A stretch of DNA of 64,000 nucleotides from UMGS1649 sp045611765. GTDB lineage: Bacteria > Bacillota > Clostridia > TANB77 > CAG-465. Shown here one piece after another: positions 1 to 7,570 of the stretch (position 1 is its first letter; every line of letters starts with the position of its first letter). Below the pieces are notes generated by a model. It had not been told where the DNA came from. It saw only the letters and a program-made list of their open reading frames with translations, and did no database searches. The stretch lies in contig JAZKXT010000011.1 in the NCBI GenBank assembly GCA_045611765.1, positions 1-64,000 of the forward strand. Reading direction: 5' to 3'. The translations under genes and the position numbers were made by a program.

Positions 1-15
1 TTAGGAGGTGAGACC

Positions 16-330
16 ATGCCCAAAAGAAAATTAGAAACACTAACAGAACAAATGTATTTTGTATTATTAGTTTTAAAACATGAGTTATGTGGTGTAGAAA
101 TTACTGAACAAGTTTCCAATATTACAAATAAAAGAATTCAATTAGGGCCAGGTACTCTATATGCGATATTAGCTCAGTTTGAAGAAGAAGGAATCATTCG
201 ACAAACTAAAATTGAAGGAAGAAAGAGAAGTTATATCATTACTCATATTGGAGAAAACTTATTAAGAAGTGAATATGAACGTTTGCATAAAATGATTATA
301 GAAACTGATAAATACTTAAATGAGATTTAA
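16..330 (+). CDS. PadR-family transcriptional regulator
   Basis: 104-residue winged-helix repressor-like protein. The segment around residues 38-60 (GPGTLYAILAQFEEEGII) followed by the basic wing (EGRKRSYIIT) is the PadR signature, and the length is typical of the minimal PadR subfamily. Members bind DNA as dimers and usually repress neighbouring membrane or efflux genes in response to small molecules. The start is set by TTAGGAGGTG eight bases upstream. A 28-codon ORF follows 16 bases downstream; no larger partner gene is present before the terminator, so the target is not evident. Family assignment is firm; the regulon is unknown. Confidence 0.88.
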   Translation: MPKRKLETLTEQMYFVLLVLKHELCGVEITEQVSNITNKRIQLGPGTLYAILAQFEEEGIIRQTKIEGRKRSYIITHIGENLLRSEYERLHKMIIETDKYLNEI

Positions 331-346
331 GAAAAGGGGTGGGTTT

Positions 347-433
347 ATGAAAGAAAAAATTGAATTGTTAGAATTTACGATTGAAGATAAAGAACATTTA
401 GAATTAGTGATTCATGAGTTAGGATGGCAATAA
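347..433 (+). CDS. Small ORF (28 aa) downstream of PadR gene
   Basis: Acidic 28-codon ORF (begins MKEKIELLEF, ends ELGWQ) preceded by AAGGGGTGG at a good distance from its ATG and followed directly by a terminator hairpin. It sits in the same transcription unit as the PadR gene. It could be a genuine small protein or the remnant of a larger PadR partner truncated by deletion. No family is recognised. Confidence 0.45.
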   Translation: MKEKIELLEFTIEDKEHLELVIHELGWQ

Positions 434-436
434 TAA

Positions 437-470
437 AACACCAAGTTTTTTAATGACTTGGTGTTTATTT
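437..470. terminator. Bidirectional terminator between convergent genes
   Basis: Nine-bp stem ACACCAAGT/ACTTGGTGT (438-446 with 456-464), T-rich on the plus side and A-rich on the other. It sits between the convergent PadR unit and the DHHW gene, so it can serve both. Confidence 0.75.
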
Positions 471-471
471 T

Positions 472-1566
472 TTATTTAAATGCAGAACTGTTATTTAATA
501 GAATTGTACTGTATAAGAATAATACATCTTGATCATTGAATTCAATGAAGTTACCAATTAATTTACTATCCATATAACGGATATCTACTAAAGTAACTTT
601 AGAATAGTTTTCAATGAATAATGGAGCAATACTACTTCCAAATGAATCTCTAAATATTAGTAAGTGTTTGTCGTTTTTAGATTTAGGATTATCTATTCTA
701 ATGAGTGGAGTAGCGCCATAAAGATATGTATCATATCTATCGGCAGAAGTTTCATTTGTGTATACTGGACCAGTCTTTTGGTTTTCATAGTTATATACTG
801 TTGCGTTTAAGATGGTATCACTTGTTAAAGTATATAACGTATCTGGTTTAACATTTGTAGCAAGTTGACCATAGTATGTACCATAGAAATCTCCTAGACT
901 ACGTATATTATATAATATACCTTGTGTAGAGTTTAAGTCCATGTTTTGTTCAAGCGTATTTACAACTTTGCTTAAATTTTCTTGTTTCCAATGTAGGTCT
1001 GTTCTATAATAATCTTCCAAAGCTAAATCATTCCATATATCTATATATGTGAAATTTGAAAGTTTATTGTTTGCAGTATCTTTAATTTTGTTATAGTCTA
1101 TTTTTAAATGGTCATCATCTTTTAAGTAATAGTTTTTATCCGGAATAATCGCATAGTATATATTCATATTTTTATCTTTTAAATATTTGTTATATACATT
1201 TACTATCTTATCTAATGATTTATTTAAATTAGTTTCACTTAGAGGATAGTCCATTTTGTAAATAGCATTATCTTTTTCAAATAATTTATTGTTATCTTTT
1301 TGGTTATATACATTAATATTAAATAATGACTTAATAGTTCTAAATGTATCTCTTAGTGCAAATTGATCTGTTGTATACTTTTCAAACTTATCCATTGCAT
1401 CACCGCTTTTTATTGTATCCATTGTTATTTTAGGAAATGTTTGAAGTGTTCTACGTTCAGATTCAGATATTGTTTTATCTTTTACCACAAGGTTCATTAT
1501 GAATGCTACAAATATTATTACAACAAAGCCAACTGTTATTACTATATTTTTAATTTTGTTTTCCAT
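472..1566 (-). CDS. DHHW-family (AlgX/AlgJ-like) protein, partner of MBOAT acyltransferase
   Basis: 364 residues with an N-terminal membrane anchor (about residues 8-28) and an extracytoplasmic SGNH-hydrolase-like domain. The family-defining DLHW motif lies near residue 190 and a later FRDSFGSS block corresponds to the nucleophile-type segment of AlgJ/AlgX-like proteins. Proteins of this type work with an MBOAT acyltransferase to O-acylate exocellular polysaccharide or cell-wall polymers. The MBOAT gene lies immediately upstream with an 11-base gap, supporting one operon. A good RBS (AGGAGGTGGC) precedes the ATG. The acceptor polymer cannot be deduced. Confidence 0.85.
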   Translation of the reverse strand: MENKIKNIVITVGFVVIIFVAFIMNLVVKDKTISESERRTLQTFPKITMDTIKSGDAMDKFEKYTTDQFALRDTFRTIKSLFNINVYNQKDNNKLFEKDNAIYKMDYPLSETNLNKSLDKIVNVYNKYLKDKNMNIYYAIIPDKNYYLKDDDHLKIDYNKIKDTANNKLSNFTYIDIWNDLALEDYYRTDLHWKQENLSKVVNTLEQNMDLNSTQGILYNIRSLGDFYGTYYGQLATNVKPDTLYTLTSDTILNATVYNYENQKTGPVYTNETSADRYDTYLYGATPLIRIDNPKSKNDKHLLIFRDSFGSSIAPLFIENYSKVTLVDIRYMDSKLIGNFIEFNDQDVLFLYSTILLNNSSAFK

Positions 1567-1577
1567 AATGCCACCTC

Positions 1578-2963
1578 CTAAAACCTAAAGTATAAGAATG
1601 GATTAAATGTACTATCTATGATGTAACTTGTTGAAAGTACAAGTACTAATGCTAGAAAGATAGGTTCTAATACATTTGTAATTTTTATAAGTTTTTCATT
1701 GTTTGCTATATTTTTAGGGAATCTTGTTGCACCAATTATACCTAATATTAATACTACAAAGAAGCTCTTTAAATAGTAGATGCTTTCGGCAGATATTAGG
1801 GAAGTAGTATTTATTCCAACAAGACCGCCTAGGTTTTTAAATATTTCTTGAGTATTAGTTCCGCTAAATATTACAAAGCTTACCATTACAATAAATAACA
1901 CATATATTCTAGATATAATATTTGGTAGTTTATCCAGAAATTTCTTTAGGAATAGTTTTTCTATCATAAGAAGTATTCCAAAATATAATCCCCAAATAAT
2001 GAAATTCCATGCAGCTCCATGCCATAGACCAGTAAGTAACCATACCACCATTATATTTCTAATCCATTTAATTTTGCTTACTCTGTTTCCACCCATAGGG
2101 AAGTAGATGTAATCTCTAAACCATGTACCAAGTGACATATGCCATCTTCTCCAAAATTCTGTTATGCTTGTTGAAGTATATGGATAATCAAAGTTTTCTA
2201 GGAACTCAAAACCAAACATTTTTCCTAAACCAATTGCCATGTCTGAGTATCCTGAAAAGTCAAAATAGATTTGTAACATATTAGAAATTCCATATAGCCA
2301 ATAGAATAGAGTAGAGTTATCTGTTGATCCCAGGAAATTATTTGCGAGTTCACCTAAAATATTTGCAATTAAGACTTTTTTACCAAGCCCTACTATAAAT
2401 CTTCTAACTCCAAGCGCAAACTTAGAAAAACTATGTTTACGGTCCTCTAATTGCTCTTCAATAGTTGTGTACCTTACAATTGGCCCGGCGATAAGTTGAG
2501 GGAAAAGAGCAATGTACGTTGCAAGTTTAAGTAAACTTTTTTGCACCTTTGCATCTCCGCGATATACGTCAATTATATAGCTTACTAGCTGGAAGGTATA
2601 GAAAGATATACCTATAGGTAAAGCAACGTAAATAAAGTCTATTTTACCGCCGATAAACATGTTAATATTGTCCATTAGGAAGTTGAAATATTTAAAGTAT
2701 ACTAAAATCCCAATACCAACAACAATTGCAAGTATTAAGAATGTTTTCTTGTGAGTTGGATACTTATCCATAAGTAGTCCAAATATGTATGTTAGCACAA
2801 TAGAAAGCACCATTATTATTCCATATGTCGGTTCTCCATAGAAATAAAAGAAAAGTGATGCTAAAAGGAGTACTAAATTCTTTGCTTTATTTGGTACTAT
2901 GTAATATATACCAATTACTATTGGCAAAAAGTAAAATAAAAAAGCTATGCTTGAAAATACCAT
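1578..2963 (-). CDS. MBOAT-family O-acyltransferase (AlgI/DltB-like)
   Basis: 461-residue polytopic membrane protein. Conserved MBOAT landmarks are visible: WHMSLGTWFRDYIYFPMGGN and the catalytic-His segment TGLWHGAAWNFIIWG. It moves acyl groups (often acetyl) across the membrane for transfer to an extracellular polymer, together with the adjacent DHHW protein. The start at MVFSSIAFL is chosen because GGAG lies eight bases upstream; a Met six codons earlier lies before that site. Family identification is strong; substrate is inferred only as a surface glycan. Confidence 0.93.
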   Translation of the reverse strand: MVFSSIAFLFYFLPIVIGIYYIVPNKAKNLVLLLASLFFYFYGEPTYGIIMVLSIVLTYIFGLLMDKYPTHKKTFLILAIVVGIGILVYFKYFNFLMDNINMFIGGKIDFIYVALPIGISFYTFQLVSYIIDVYRGDAKVQKSLLKLATYIALFPQLIAGPIVRYTTIEEQLEDRKHSFSKFALGVRRFIVGLGKKVLIANILGELANNFLGSTDNSTLFYWLYGISNMLQIYFDFSGYSDMAIGLGKMFGFEFLENFDYPYTSTSITEFWRRWHMSLGTWFRDYIYFPMGGNRVSKIKWIRNIMVVWLLTGLWHGAAWNFIIWGLYFGILLMIEKLFLKKFLDKLPNIISRIYVLFIVMVSFVIFSGTNTQEIFKNLGGLVGINTTSLISAESIYYLKSFFVVLILGIIGATRFPKNIANNEKLIKITNVLEPIFLALVLVLSTSYIIDSTFNPFLYFRF

Positions 2964-3023
2964 AATTTTCTCCTTATACAATAATATCGCCGTATAACTT
3001 TATTATTCGGCGATAAATTCAAA

Positions 3024-3587
3024 TTAATACATATCTGCTGGAAGTTCAGCTTCTTGTTCTGTTCTTTCAAATACTTGTCCAACATTTCCAGCTAGAGTTT
3101 TGAAGCTGTTAAATACAGACTGAGCAAGGTCAGCTCTTGTCATTACTAAGAAAACAACGTCGCCGCTATTTGTTGCGTATAGTTTTTCAGCAGTAACACA
3201 AATCCATTTTCTTGTATTAATGTTAGTTTTCATAGTTTCTGCAACTTTACTTGCATTTACACCAGATTTAACTTTAGCAACTACTAATGAATATGCTTGA
3301 GAAGACATCATTGGTTCTGAAACTACAAGGTATTCTAGTTCATCACCGTTTTCTAAACCTGTCATATAGTTTACAGAATCCTTATCTGTAACATCTATTG
3401 GTTGAGACATAACACCAGGCATTTCATCTGTTACACCAGCGTAGATTGAATCTATAAGTGTTGTTAAATCTTCGGCGCTATTTATAGCTGGTAAGTTAGA
3501 AGCAGGCCCTTTTGTAAATAACATTACTGCAAGAACAGCAACAACTACAACAGCTACAGCTATTATTACTATTGTTGATTTTTTCAT
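3024..3587 (-). CDS. Membrane-anchored small protein, DUF4358-like, first gene of MBOAT operon
   Basis: 187 residues: short N-terminus, one strongly hydrophobic segment (about residues 4-26) and an extracytoplasmic domain with mixed helix/strand character. It resembles the DUF4358 lipoproteins/anchored proteins that accompany AlgI-type MBOAT and DHHW genes in Clostridia, but it lacks a lipobox Cys; the assignment rests on context and general likeness. It is transcribed first, 60 bases ahead of the MBOAT start, with AAGGAGGAATATATT before its ATG. Function unknown, likely accessory in polymer acylation. Confidence 0.55.
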   Translation of the reverse strand: MKKSTIVIIAVAVVVVAVLAVMLFTKGPASNLPAINSAEDLTTLIDSIYAGVTDEMPGVMSQPIDVTDKDSVNYMTGLENGDELEYLVVSEPMMSSQAYSLVVAKVKSGVNASKVAETMKTNINTRKWICVTAEKLYATNSGDVVFLVMTRADLAQSVFNSFKTLAGNVGQVFERTEQEAELPADMY

Positions 3588-3763
3588 AATATATTCCTCC
3601 TTAAATTTGTTACAGCAACATTATACCATAAAAAAATATATATGCAATAATTCATTTGATTTTTATATATAAACAAAAGTTTTTAGAAAGGTACAATTTA
3701 TATATATGTAATAAGTTACACGTTTTTTTATGTAAATAACAATGAAAGAATAGCAAGAATTAG

Positions 3764-3791
3764 TTGACATTTTGAAAAAATATGGTAAAAT
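3764..3791 (+). promoter_or_regulatory. Sigma-A-type promoter for subtilase-toxin operon
   Basis: TTGACA (3764-3769), 16-base spacer ending in TGG, TAAAAT (3786-3791). It stands 57 bases before the subtilase gene in an otherwise AT-rich gap. Confidence 0.75.
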
Positions 3792-3848
3792 AATACTAAT
3801 TTGGACTTTGAATCAATTATAATTATAATGATTGAGAGGTACCCATGA

Positions 3849-4649
3849 ATGAAAAGAATATTGTTGTTTGTAATTATTCTCTCGTTATTAATTAGTATGT
3901 ACGGATGTACAGCCGAAAAAACAGAATGGAATCTTGTTGAACAAGTTAGAAAGACTCTCGCAAAAGATTATGGCAATGGTGAGGGTGTAAAAATTGCTGT
4001 AATAGATAGTGGAACTAGCGAAAAACTAGCAAACGACCAGTTCACTTTGAATTTTTCAGAAGAAGATTATGCTATTGATAGGATAGACCATGGAGTACCT
4101 ATTATTAACATTATATCTAATGAGGAATTTGGATTAGCTCCCAAAGCATCAGTATATTCTCTCAAGGCCATAAACAAATACGGAAATGCCTCAACTCAGT
4201 CTATTTATGAAGCGTTGGAATGGTGCTTAAACAATTCTATAGATATAATAAATATGAGCTTGTCTTTTGGTATATACAGTGAAAATATTGAGTGTGTCAT
4301 TGGTGAACTGATAGATAAGGGCGTAATTATAGTTGCCTCTATAAGCAATGAAAGTAAAACAATTGATTATCCCTCGATGTATGATGGTGTAATTTGCGTA
4401 GGCAAAACCAATGTACCACATTTGTATGAAAAAAACAGAAGCGTTATTTTTGAGTCTGATTATTCAGTACAAAGCATTGGAATTGAGGAAAAACGAAAAG
4501 ATTATGTGGGCAATTCATACCTGACGCCAATTGTAACAGGAATAATAGCCTGCTTAATTAATAAAATAAATACAGGAGGACATGCCAATGAAGAATTAAT
4601 TTTTGCGGTAAACTCAATCCTTAGCAAAAGTAACGTACGTATTAGTTGA
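3849..4649 (+). CDS. Subtilisin-like (S8) serine protease lipoprotein
   Basis: 266 residues with a lipoprotein signal peptide (lipobox SMYGC, Cys20). The subtilase triad is recognisable: Asp53 in VKIAVIDSGTS, His81 in DHGVPIINII, Ser223 in GNSYLTPIVTG, plus the oxyanion-type Asn167 in IIVASISNES. At about 245 mature residues it is a minimal subtilase and no clear propeptide is seen. Strong promoter and GAGAGG RBS. The next gene, 24 bases downstream, is a toxin-like lipoprotein, so the protease may process or act with it, as subtilases do in some bacteriocin loci; this role is inferred. Some positions around the triad are atypical (HGV rather than HGT, GNS rather than GTS), so activity needs testing. 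Confidence 0.85.
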   Translation: MKRILLFVIILSLLISMYGCTAEKTEWNLVEQVRKTLAKDYGNGEGVKIAVIDSGTSEKLANDQFTLNFSEEDYAIDRIDHGVPIINIISNEEFGLAPKASVYSLKAINKYGNASTQSIYEALEWCLNNSIDIINMSLSFGIYSENIECVIGELIDKGVIIVASISNESKTIDYPSMYDGVICVGKTNVPHLYEKNRSVIFESDYSVQSIGIEEKRKDYVGNSYLTPIVTGIIACLINKINTGGHANEELIFAVNSILSKSNVRIS

Positions 4650-4673
4650 TTTGTATGAAAGGAGAGTTCTATT

Positions 4674-5501
4674 ATGATGAAGTTTGCAGTTTATGGTAAG
4701 CGGTTTCTTTGTGTTTTTCTGGTTGCTTGTATGCTGTTTTTGACGGCTTGTACTAGCTCGAAGCCTTCCAACAAGGAAGAGAAGCTTGCGCAAGATAACA
4801 ACTATCAGGAGTTCCTTACTGAAGAACTCGGTGTCAAGGTTGTAAAAGATGACAAAACCGTGTCGTATCTTTACACTCAGGACAATTGTGAAATGATGTA
4901 TAACAGCGAAACCGGCGACTTTTACTATACAGATGAAGATGGAACATTTCCTCTGGAAATCACTGATGTAAATGCTGATGGCGTTGCAACCTGGCGTATC
5001 CAAAAAGATGGAGAGGTTATTGAAGGCGAAGTAAACACGTCGGAAGCGCCCACTCCTCAAATGGCAATTGCAATTGCAGGTACTGGCTATTTGGTATATA
5101 CATTTGTTTACTGTATGTTTAAAGCGGCGTTAGTTGTGACGATTGCTGGAACAACTTGTTATCTTGCAGCTGAAGCAGCAGATGCTATTAAGAGAAACTC
5201 TAGCAAGTACAATTACTTCCCGGCATATAATATGTTTGGTAATGTGTACATTGCTACAATGGTTGGTTTGTCTAAGACGAAAGCTGTTGCTAGAATCAAG
5301 AGCGGTAATCATGTTTGGGCGAAGAATGAGAGCTACGCTGTATCTGCTTGCAGATCTGCAAGTCCTATCGGCGCTGTAGAATGGGGATGGCATGGCAATC
5401 GTAAAACATCTTCTGGTTACTATCCGCATTATCATGCTGTGAAGTATTACAAAAGCAACGGTCAGTATGTGCACACAGGCGCTCACTGTTGGTATTTGTA
5501 A
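4674..5501 (+). CDS. Toxin-like lipoprotein with C-terminal His-rich domain (SAR2788-like)
   Basis: 275 residues (ATG ATG start; the second Met is equally possible) with lipobox LTAC, an acidic low-complexity middle, a hydrophobic stretch at about 125-165 (AIAGTGYLVYTFVYCMFKAA...), and a C-terminal domain of about 80 residues beginning TMVGLSKTKAVARIKSG and ending in GYYPHYHAVKYY...HTGAHCWYL. The HYH...H-x-W ending and the length resemble the SAR2788-type putative secreted toxins; that identification is tentative. GC and codon use exceed those of neighbours, which suggests transfer. The following gene, with its own promoter, looks like an immunity protein, and a second copy of this C-terminal domain plus immunity gene lies directly downstream. 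Confidence 0.65.
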   Translation: MMKFAVYGKRFLCVFLVACMLFLTACTSSKPSNKEEKLAQDNNYQEFLTEELGVKVVKDDKTVSYLYTQDNCEMMYNSETGDFYYTDEDGTFPLEITDVNADGVATWRIQKDGEVIEGEVNTSEAPTPQMAIAIAGTGYLVYTFVYCMFKAALVVTIAGTTCYLAAEAADAIKRNSSKYNYFPAYNMFGNVYIATMVGLSKTKAVARIKSGNHVWAKNESYAVSACRSASPIGAVEWGWHGNRKTSSGYYPHYHAVKYYKSNGQYVHTGAHCWYL

Positions 5502-5510
5502 ATAACTTTA

Positions 5511-5542
5511 ATTCCAAAGGGGAGTAATATCCCCTTTGGAAT
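5511..5542 (+). terminator. Strong hairpin after toxin-like gene
   Basis: Perfect 13-bp inverted repeat ATTCCAAAGGGGA/TCCCCTTTGGAAT with a six-base loop, nine bases past the stop. No T-run follows, so it may act as an RNA-stability hairpin rather than a classic terminator. A structurally equivalent hairpin with a different upper stem follows the duplicated copy. Confidence 0.6.
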
Positions 5543-5554
5543 ACATGGTAACAA

Positions 5555-5583
5555 TTGACTTTTTTGTTAAAACAAGATATAAT
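5555..5583 (+). promoter_or_regulatory. Consensus promoter for immunity-like gene 1
   Basis: TTGACT, 17-base spacer, TATAAT (5578-5583). It is near consensus and 32 bases before the ATG, so the immunity-like gene can be expressed independently of the toxin operon. Confidence 0.85.
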
Positions 5584-5614
5584 AACACTATATTGTGTTA
5601 GGAGTGATTGTTAT

Positions 5615-5914
5615 ATGAAGACAGTATTAATCAAATATGATGTTTACAATGATTTAATCGAATGCCCTGATAGAATTGTAGATGATTTTGACAATAATAT
5701 CGGTGGAATTTTTAAATGGATCGAAAACGATCCGGACGGTGCTAAGTATAAAATGGTATCTCCCGTGACTAATCAAGTTGGTCATTGGATTAACACAGAT
5801 ACTGTACTTGAATATCTAAACTCTAAATGTATTGGTGAGTCTGAAGAAAAAGCGAGACTTGTTAAAGCTAATGTTTCCAAAAGAACAAAGGCAGACTATG
5901 CAACGGAGTTTTAA
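5615..5914 (+). CDS. Putative immunity protein, copy 1
   Basis: 99-residue acidic cytoplasmic-looking protein (begins MKTVLIKYDVYNDL). No signal peptide or membrane segment. The start is fixed by GGAGTG at 5601-5606. It has its own strong promoter and follows a toxin-like gene. A paralogue of identical length, about 80 % identical, lies at 6314-6613 after the second toxin-end copy. Conserved core includes GHWINTDTVLEYLN and CIGESEEKARLVKA. I do not recognise a named family; the immunity role is inferred from order, duplication and independent expression. Confidence 0.6.
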   Translation: MKTVLIKYDVYNDLIECPDRIVDDFDNNIGGIFKWIENDPDGAKYKMVSPVTNQVGHWINTDTVLEYLNSKCIGESEEKARLVKANVSKRTKADYATEF

Positions 5915-5921
5915 CTATTAC

Positions 5922-5955
5922 AGAGTGCTAAAGGTATATTTACTTTTAGCACTCT
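5922..5955 (+). terminator. Hairpin after immunity-like gene 1
   Basis: Eleven-bp stem AGAGTGCTAAA/TTTAGCACTCT with a 12-base loop. It is repeated almost exactly after immunity-like gene 2 (6620-6653), marking the end of each duplicated unit. The orphan toxin end begins only a few bases later. Confidence 0.6.
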
Positions 5956-5960
5956 TTGCT

Positions 5961-6200
5961 ACTGGTATTGGTCTTACTGATAAGAAAGCTGTTTCCAGAA
6001 TCAAAAACGGAAAGAATGTTTGGGCGAAAGATAAAGACTATGCGCTGGCGGCATGTATAGCAGCAAGTCCTATTAAAGCGGCTGAATGGGGGCAGCATGG
6101 AAAGCTAAAGGATGGTTATTATCCTCATTATCATGCTGTGACCAAATATATTGGCAAGAATCGCTATAAGCATACAGGAGCTCATTGCTGGTATTTGTAA
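5961..6200 (+). pseudogene. Orphan C-terminal toxin-domain copy
   Basis: 79 codons matching the last part of the upstream toxin-like lipoprotein (TGIGLTDKKAVSRIKNGK... to HTGAHCWYL), with the H-Y-H and C-terminal H-x-C-W residues kept. It lacks signal peptide and N-terminal region. The open frame continues upstream through the hairpin to an ATG at 5898 that overlaps the immunity gene, but no ribosome site is seen, so it is probably silent and available only for recombination. Substitutions between the copies suggest it has been evolving, not freshly duplicated. Confidence 0.7.
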
Positions 6201-6214
6201 ATTTTACATATAAA

Positions 6215-6244
6215 ATTCTCAAGGGGAGAATTCCCCTTGAGAAT
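6215..6244 (+). terminator. Hairpin after orphan toxin end
   Basis: Perfect 13-bp stem ATTCTCAAGGGGA/TCCCCTTGAGAAT with a four-base loop; the counterpart of 5511-5542 with compensated differences in the stem. Confidence 0.6.
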
Positions 6245-6256
6245 ACACTAAGACAA

Positions 6257-6285
6257 TTGACTTTTATATCAAGAAAATATATAAT
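6257..6285 (+). promoter_or_regulatory. Consensus promoter for immunity-like gene 2
   Basis: TTGACT, 17-base spacer, TATAAT (6280-6285), 28 bases before the ATG. Same boxes and spacing as unit A. Confidence 0.85.
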
Positions 6286-6313
6286 ATTACTATATTAGTT
6301 AGGAGTGAGTGTT

Positions 6314-6613
6314 ATGAAAACAGTATTACTTAAATACGATATATCCAACGATTTAATCGAGTGCCCGGATAGAATTGTGGAAGATTTTGAAGAATATATG
6401 GATGAGATGTTTGGTTGGATTGAAAATGATCCAGAAGGAGCAAAGTATAAAATGGTGTGTCCTGAGACCGGGAAAGTTGGTCATTGGATTAACACAGATA
6501 CTGTTCTTGAATATTTAAACTTGAAATGTATTGGCGAGTCTGAAGAAAAAGCAAGACTTGTTAAAGCAAAAGTGTCTGGAAGAACAAAAGCAGATTACGT
6601 AACAGAGTTTTAA
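6314..6613 (+). CDS. Putative immunity protein, copy 2
   Basis: 99 residues, paralogue of the protein at 5615-5914 with differences concentrated in the middle (NNIGGIFK versus EYMDEMFG region) and identical core GHWINTDTVLEYLN. AGGAGTG precedes the chosen ATG by eight bases; the ORF could extend three codons further upstream but that start overlaps the ribosome site. Follows an orphan toxin end, so it may protect against toxin variants encoded by other cells. Family not recognised; function inferred from context. Confidence 0.6.
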   Translation: MKTVLLKYDISNDLIECPDRIVEDFEEYMDEMFGWIENDPEGAKYKMVCPETGKVGHWINTDTVLEYLNLKCIGESEEKARLVKAKVSGRTKADYVTEF

Positions 6614-6619
6614 CTATTA

Positions 6620-6653
6620 TAGGGTGCTAAAGGTATATTTACTTTTAGCACTC
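6620..6653 (+). terminator. Hairpin after immunity-like gene 2
   Basis: Eleven-bp stem AGGGTGCTAAA/TTTAGCACTCT (one G-U pair), same loop as at 5922-5955. It marks the right end of the duplicated region. Confidence 0.6.
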
Positions 6654-6690
6654 TGTGCTGTATAATAGCATTATAAGTAGGAGGCACAAT

Positions 6691-7134
6691 ATGGAGTGGA
6701 ATCAGATGATACCTGAACTAGATGTTTTTGACTTAGAAAAGAGTTTGGATTTTTATACAAAGCTTATAGGATTTGAAATAGTATATACAAGAGAAGAGGA
6801 TAGGTTTGCTTTTCTTCAAATGGGAAAAGTTCAATTAATGGTGCAAGAAATAGACTTTGAAAATAACAAGTGGCAAGTAGCAGAGCTAAAATATCCTTTA
6901 GGCAATGGTATTAATTTTCAAATAGATGTAACAAATATAGCTGAAATATATAGTAGATTAAAAGAAAACAATTATACAATCTTTATTGAAATGGACGAGC
7001 ATTGGTACAGACAGAATAATGTTCTAATGGGGTGCAAAGAATTTTTAGTACAAGATCCCAATGGTTATGTATTAAGATTTAGCCAGGATTTAGAAGATAG
7101 AGAAATAGAAGATGACAATATGGATAATATATGA
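6691..7134 (+). CDS. VOC-superfamily (glyoxalase/bleomycin-resistance-like) protein
   Basis: 147 residues with the paired beta-alpha-beta-beta-beta modules of the vicinal-oxygen-chelate fold: MIPELDVFDLEKSLDFYTKLIGFEIV at the start and FLVQDPNGYVLRFSQ at the end, which is the usual Ble-like ending. Such proteins bind antibiotics or act as metal-dependent lyases/dioxygenases; the substrate is unknown. Start fixed by AGGAGG seven bases upstream; a TATAAT lies at 6661-6666. Next gene 38 bases downstream. Confidence 0.85.
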   Translation: MEWNQMIPELDVFDLEKSLDFYTKLIGFEIVYTREEDRFAFLQMGKVQLMVQEIDFENNKWQVAELKYPLGNGINFQIDVTNIAEIYSRLKENNYTIFIEMDEHWYRQNNVLMGCKEFLVQDPNGYVLRFSQDLEDREIEDDNMDNI

Positions 7135-7172
7135 TATAATATATGCATGAATTTAAATTGGAGGTATTTTAT

Positions 7173-7508
7173 ATGAATAATTTGGAATACTTGGGAAGAA
7201 TGGTAAATGTTGTAATGGACAGAAAGTTGGGGTGTGCTCATCCTAAACATGGATTTATATATCCTGTAAATTATGGATATATTCCGGGGACAGTAAGTGG
7301 AGATGGTGAAGAACTTGATGCATATGTACTTGGGGTGTTTGAACCTGTAGATACATTTGAAGGCGCGTGTATTGCCGTAATCCACAGAACAAATGACAAT
7401 GACGACAAACTTGTTGTTGTACCTGATGGCAAAGAATATTCAAACGATGCAATTGAAGCATTGGTAGAGTTCCAGGAAAGATTTTTTAAGCACGAGATTT
7501 TAAGATAA
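7173..7508 (+). CDS. Short inorganic-pyrophosphatase-family protein
   Basis: 111 residues with the family I pyrophosphatase core: HGFIYPVNYGYIPGT, then GDGEELDAYVLG carrying the metal-binding acidic residues, and RTNDNDDKLVV. It is shorter than the classical 170-residue enzyme, like the compact clostridial variants annotated as pyrophosphatase; it may act on PPi or a related diphosphate. TTGGAGG lies eight bases before the ATG. Strong terminator follows. Confidence 0.8.
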   Translation: MNNLEYLGRMVNVVMDRKLGCAHPKHGFIYPVNYGYIPGTVSGDGEELDAYVLGVFEPVDTFEGACIAVIHRTNDNDDKLVVVPDGKEYSNDAIEALVEFQERFFKHEILR

Positions 7509-7515
7509 GAGAAAT

Positions 7516-7556
7516 AAAAATATTCATTAGAAGCTAAACTTCTAATGAATATTTTT
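7516..7556. terminator. Bidirectional terminator
   Basis: Perfect 18-bp inverted repeat (7516-7533 with 7539-7556), five-base loop, T-rich in both directions, between two convergent genes. Confidence 0.9.
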
Positions 7557-7570
7557 ATTTAAATACTTAT

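Larger units (their letters stand above)
5253..6653 (+). repeat. Tandem duplication: toxin C-terminus + hairpin + promoter + immunity gene + hairpin
   Basis: Unit A (about 5253-5957) and unit B (about 5958-6653) carry the same parts in the same order: toxin C-terminal domain, GGGGA-type hairpin, TTGACT/TATAAT promoter, 99-codon immunity-like gene, GTGCTAAA hairpin. Unit B starts abruptly at the toxin-domain boundary immediately after unit A's last hairpin. This is the layout of polymorphic-toxin cassettes with displaced C-terminal modules. Confidence 0.8.

Noticed and set aside
4614..5060. 148-codon minus-strand ORF across the toxin-like gene
   Set aside because: It lies opposite a gene with signal peptide, ribosome site and a duplicated domain; no ribosome site or family features on this strand.
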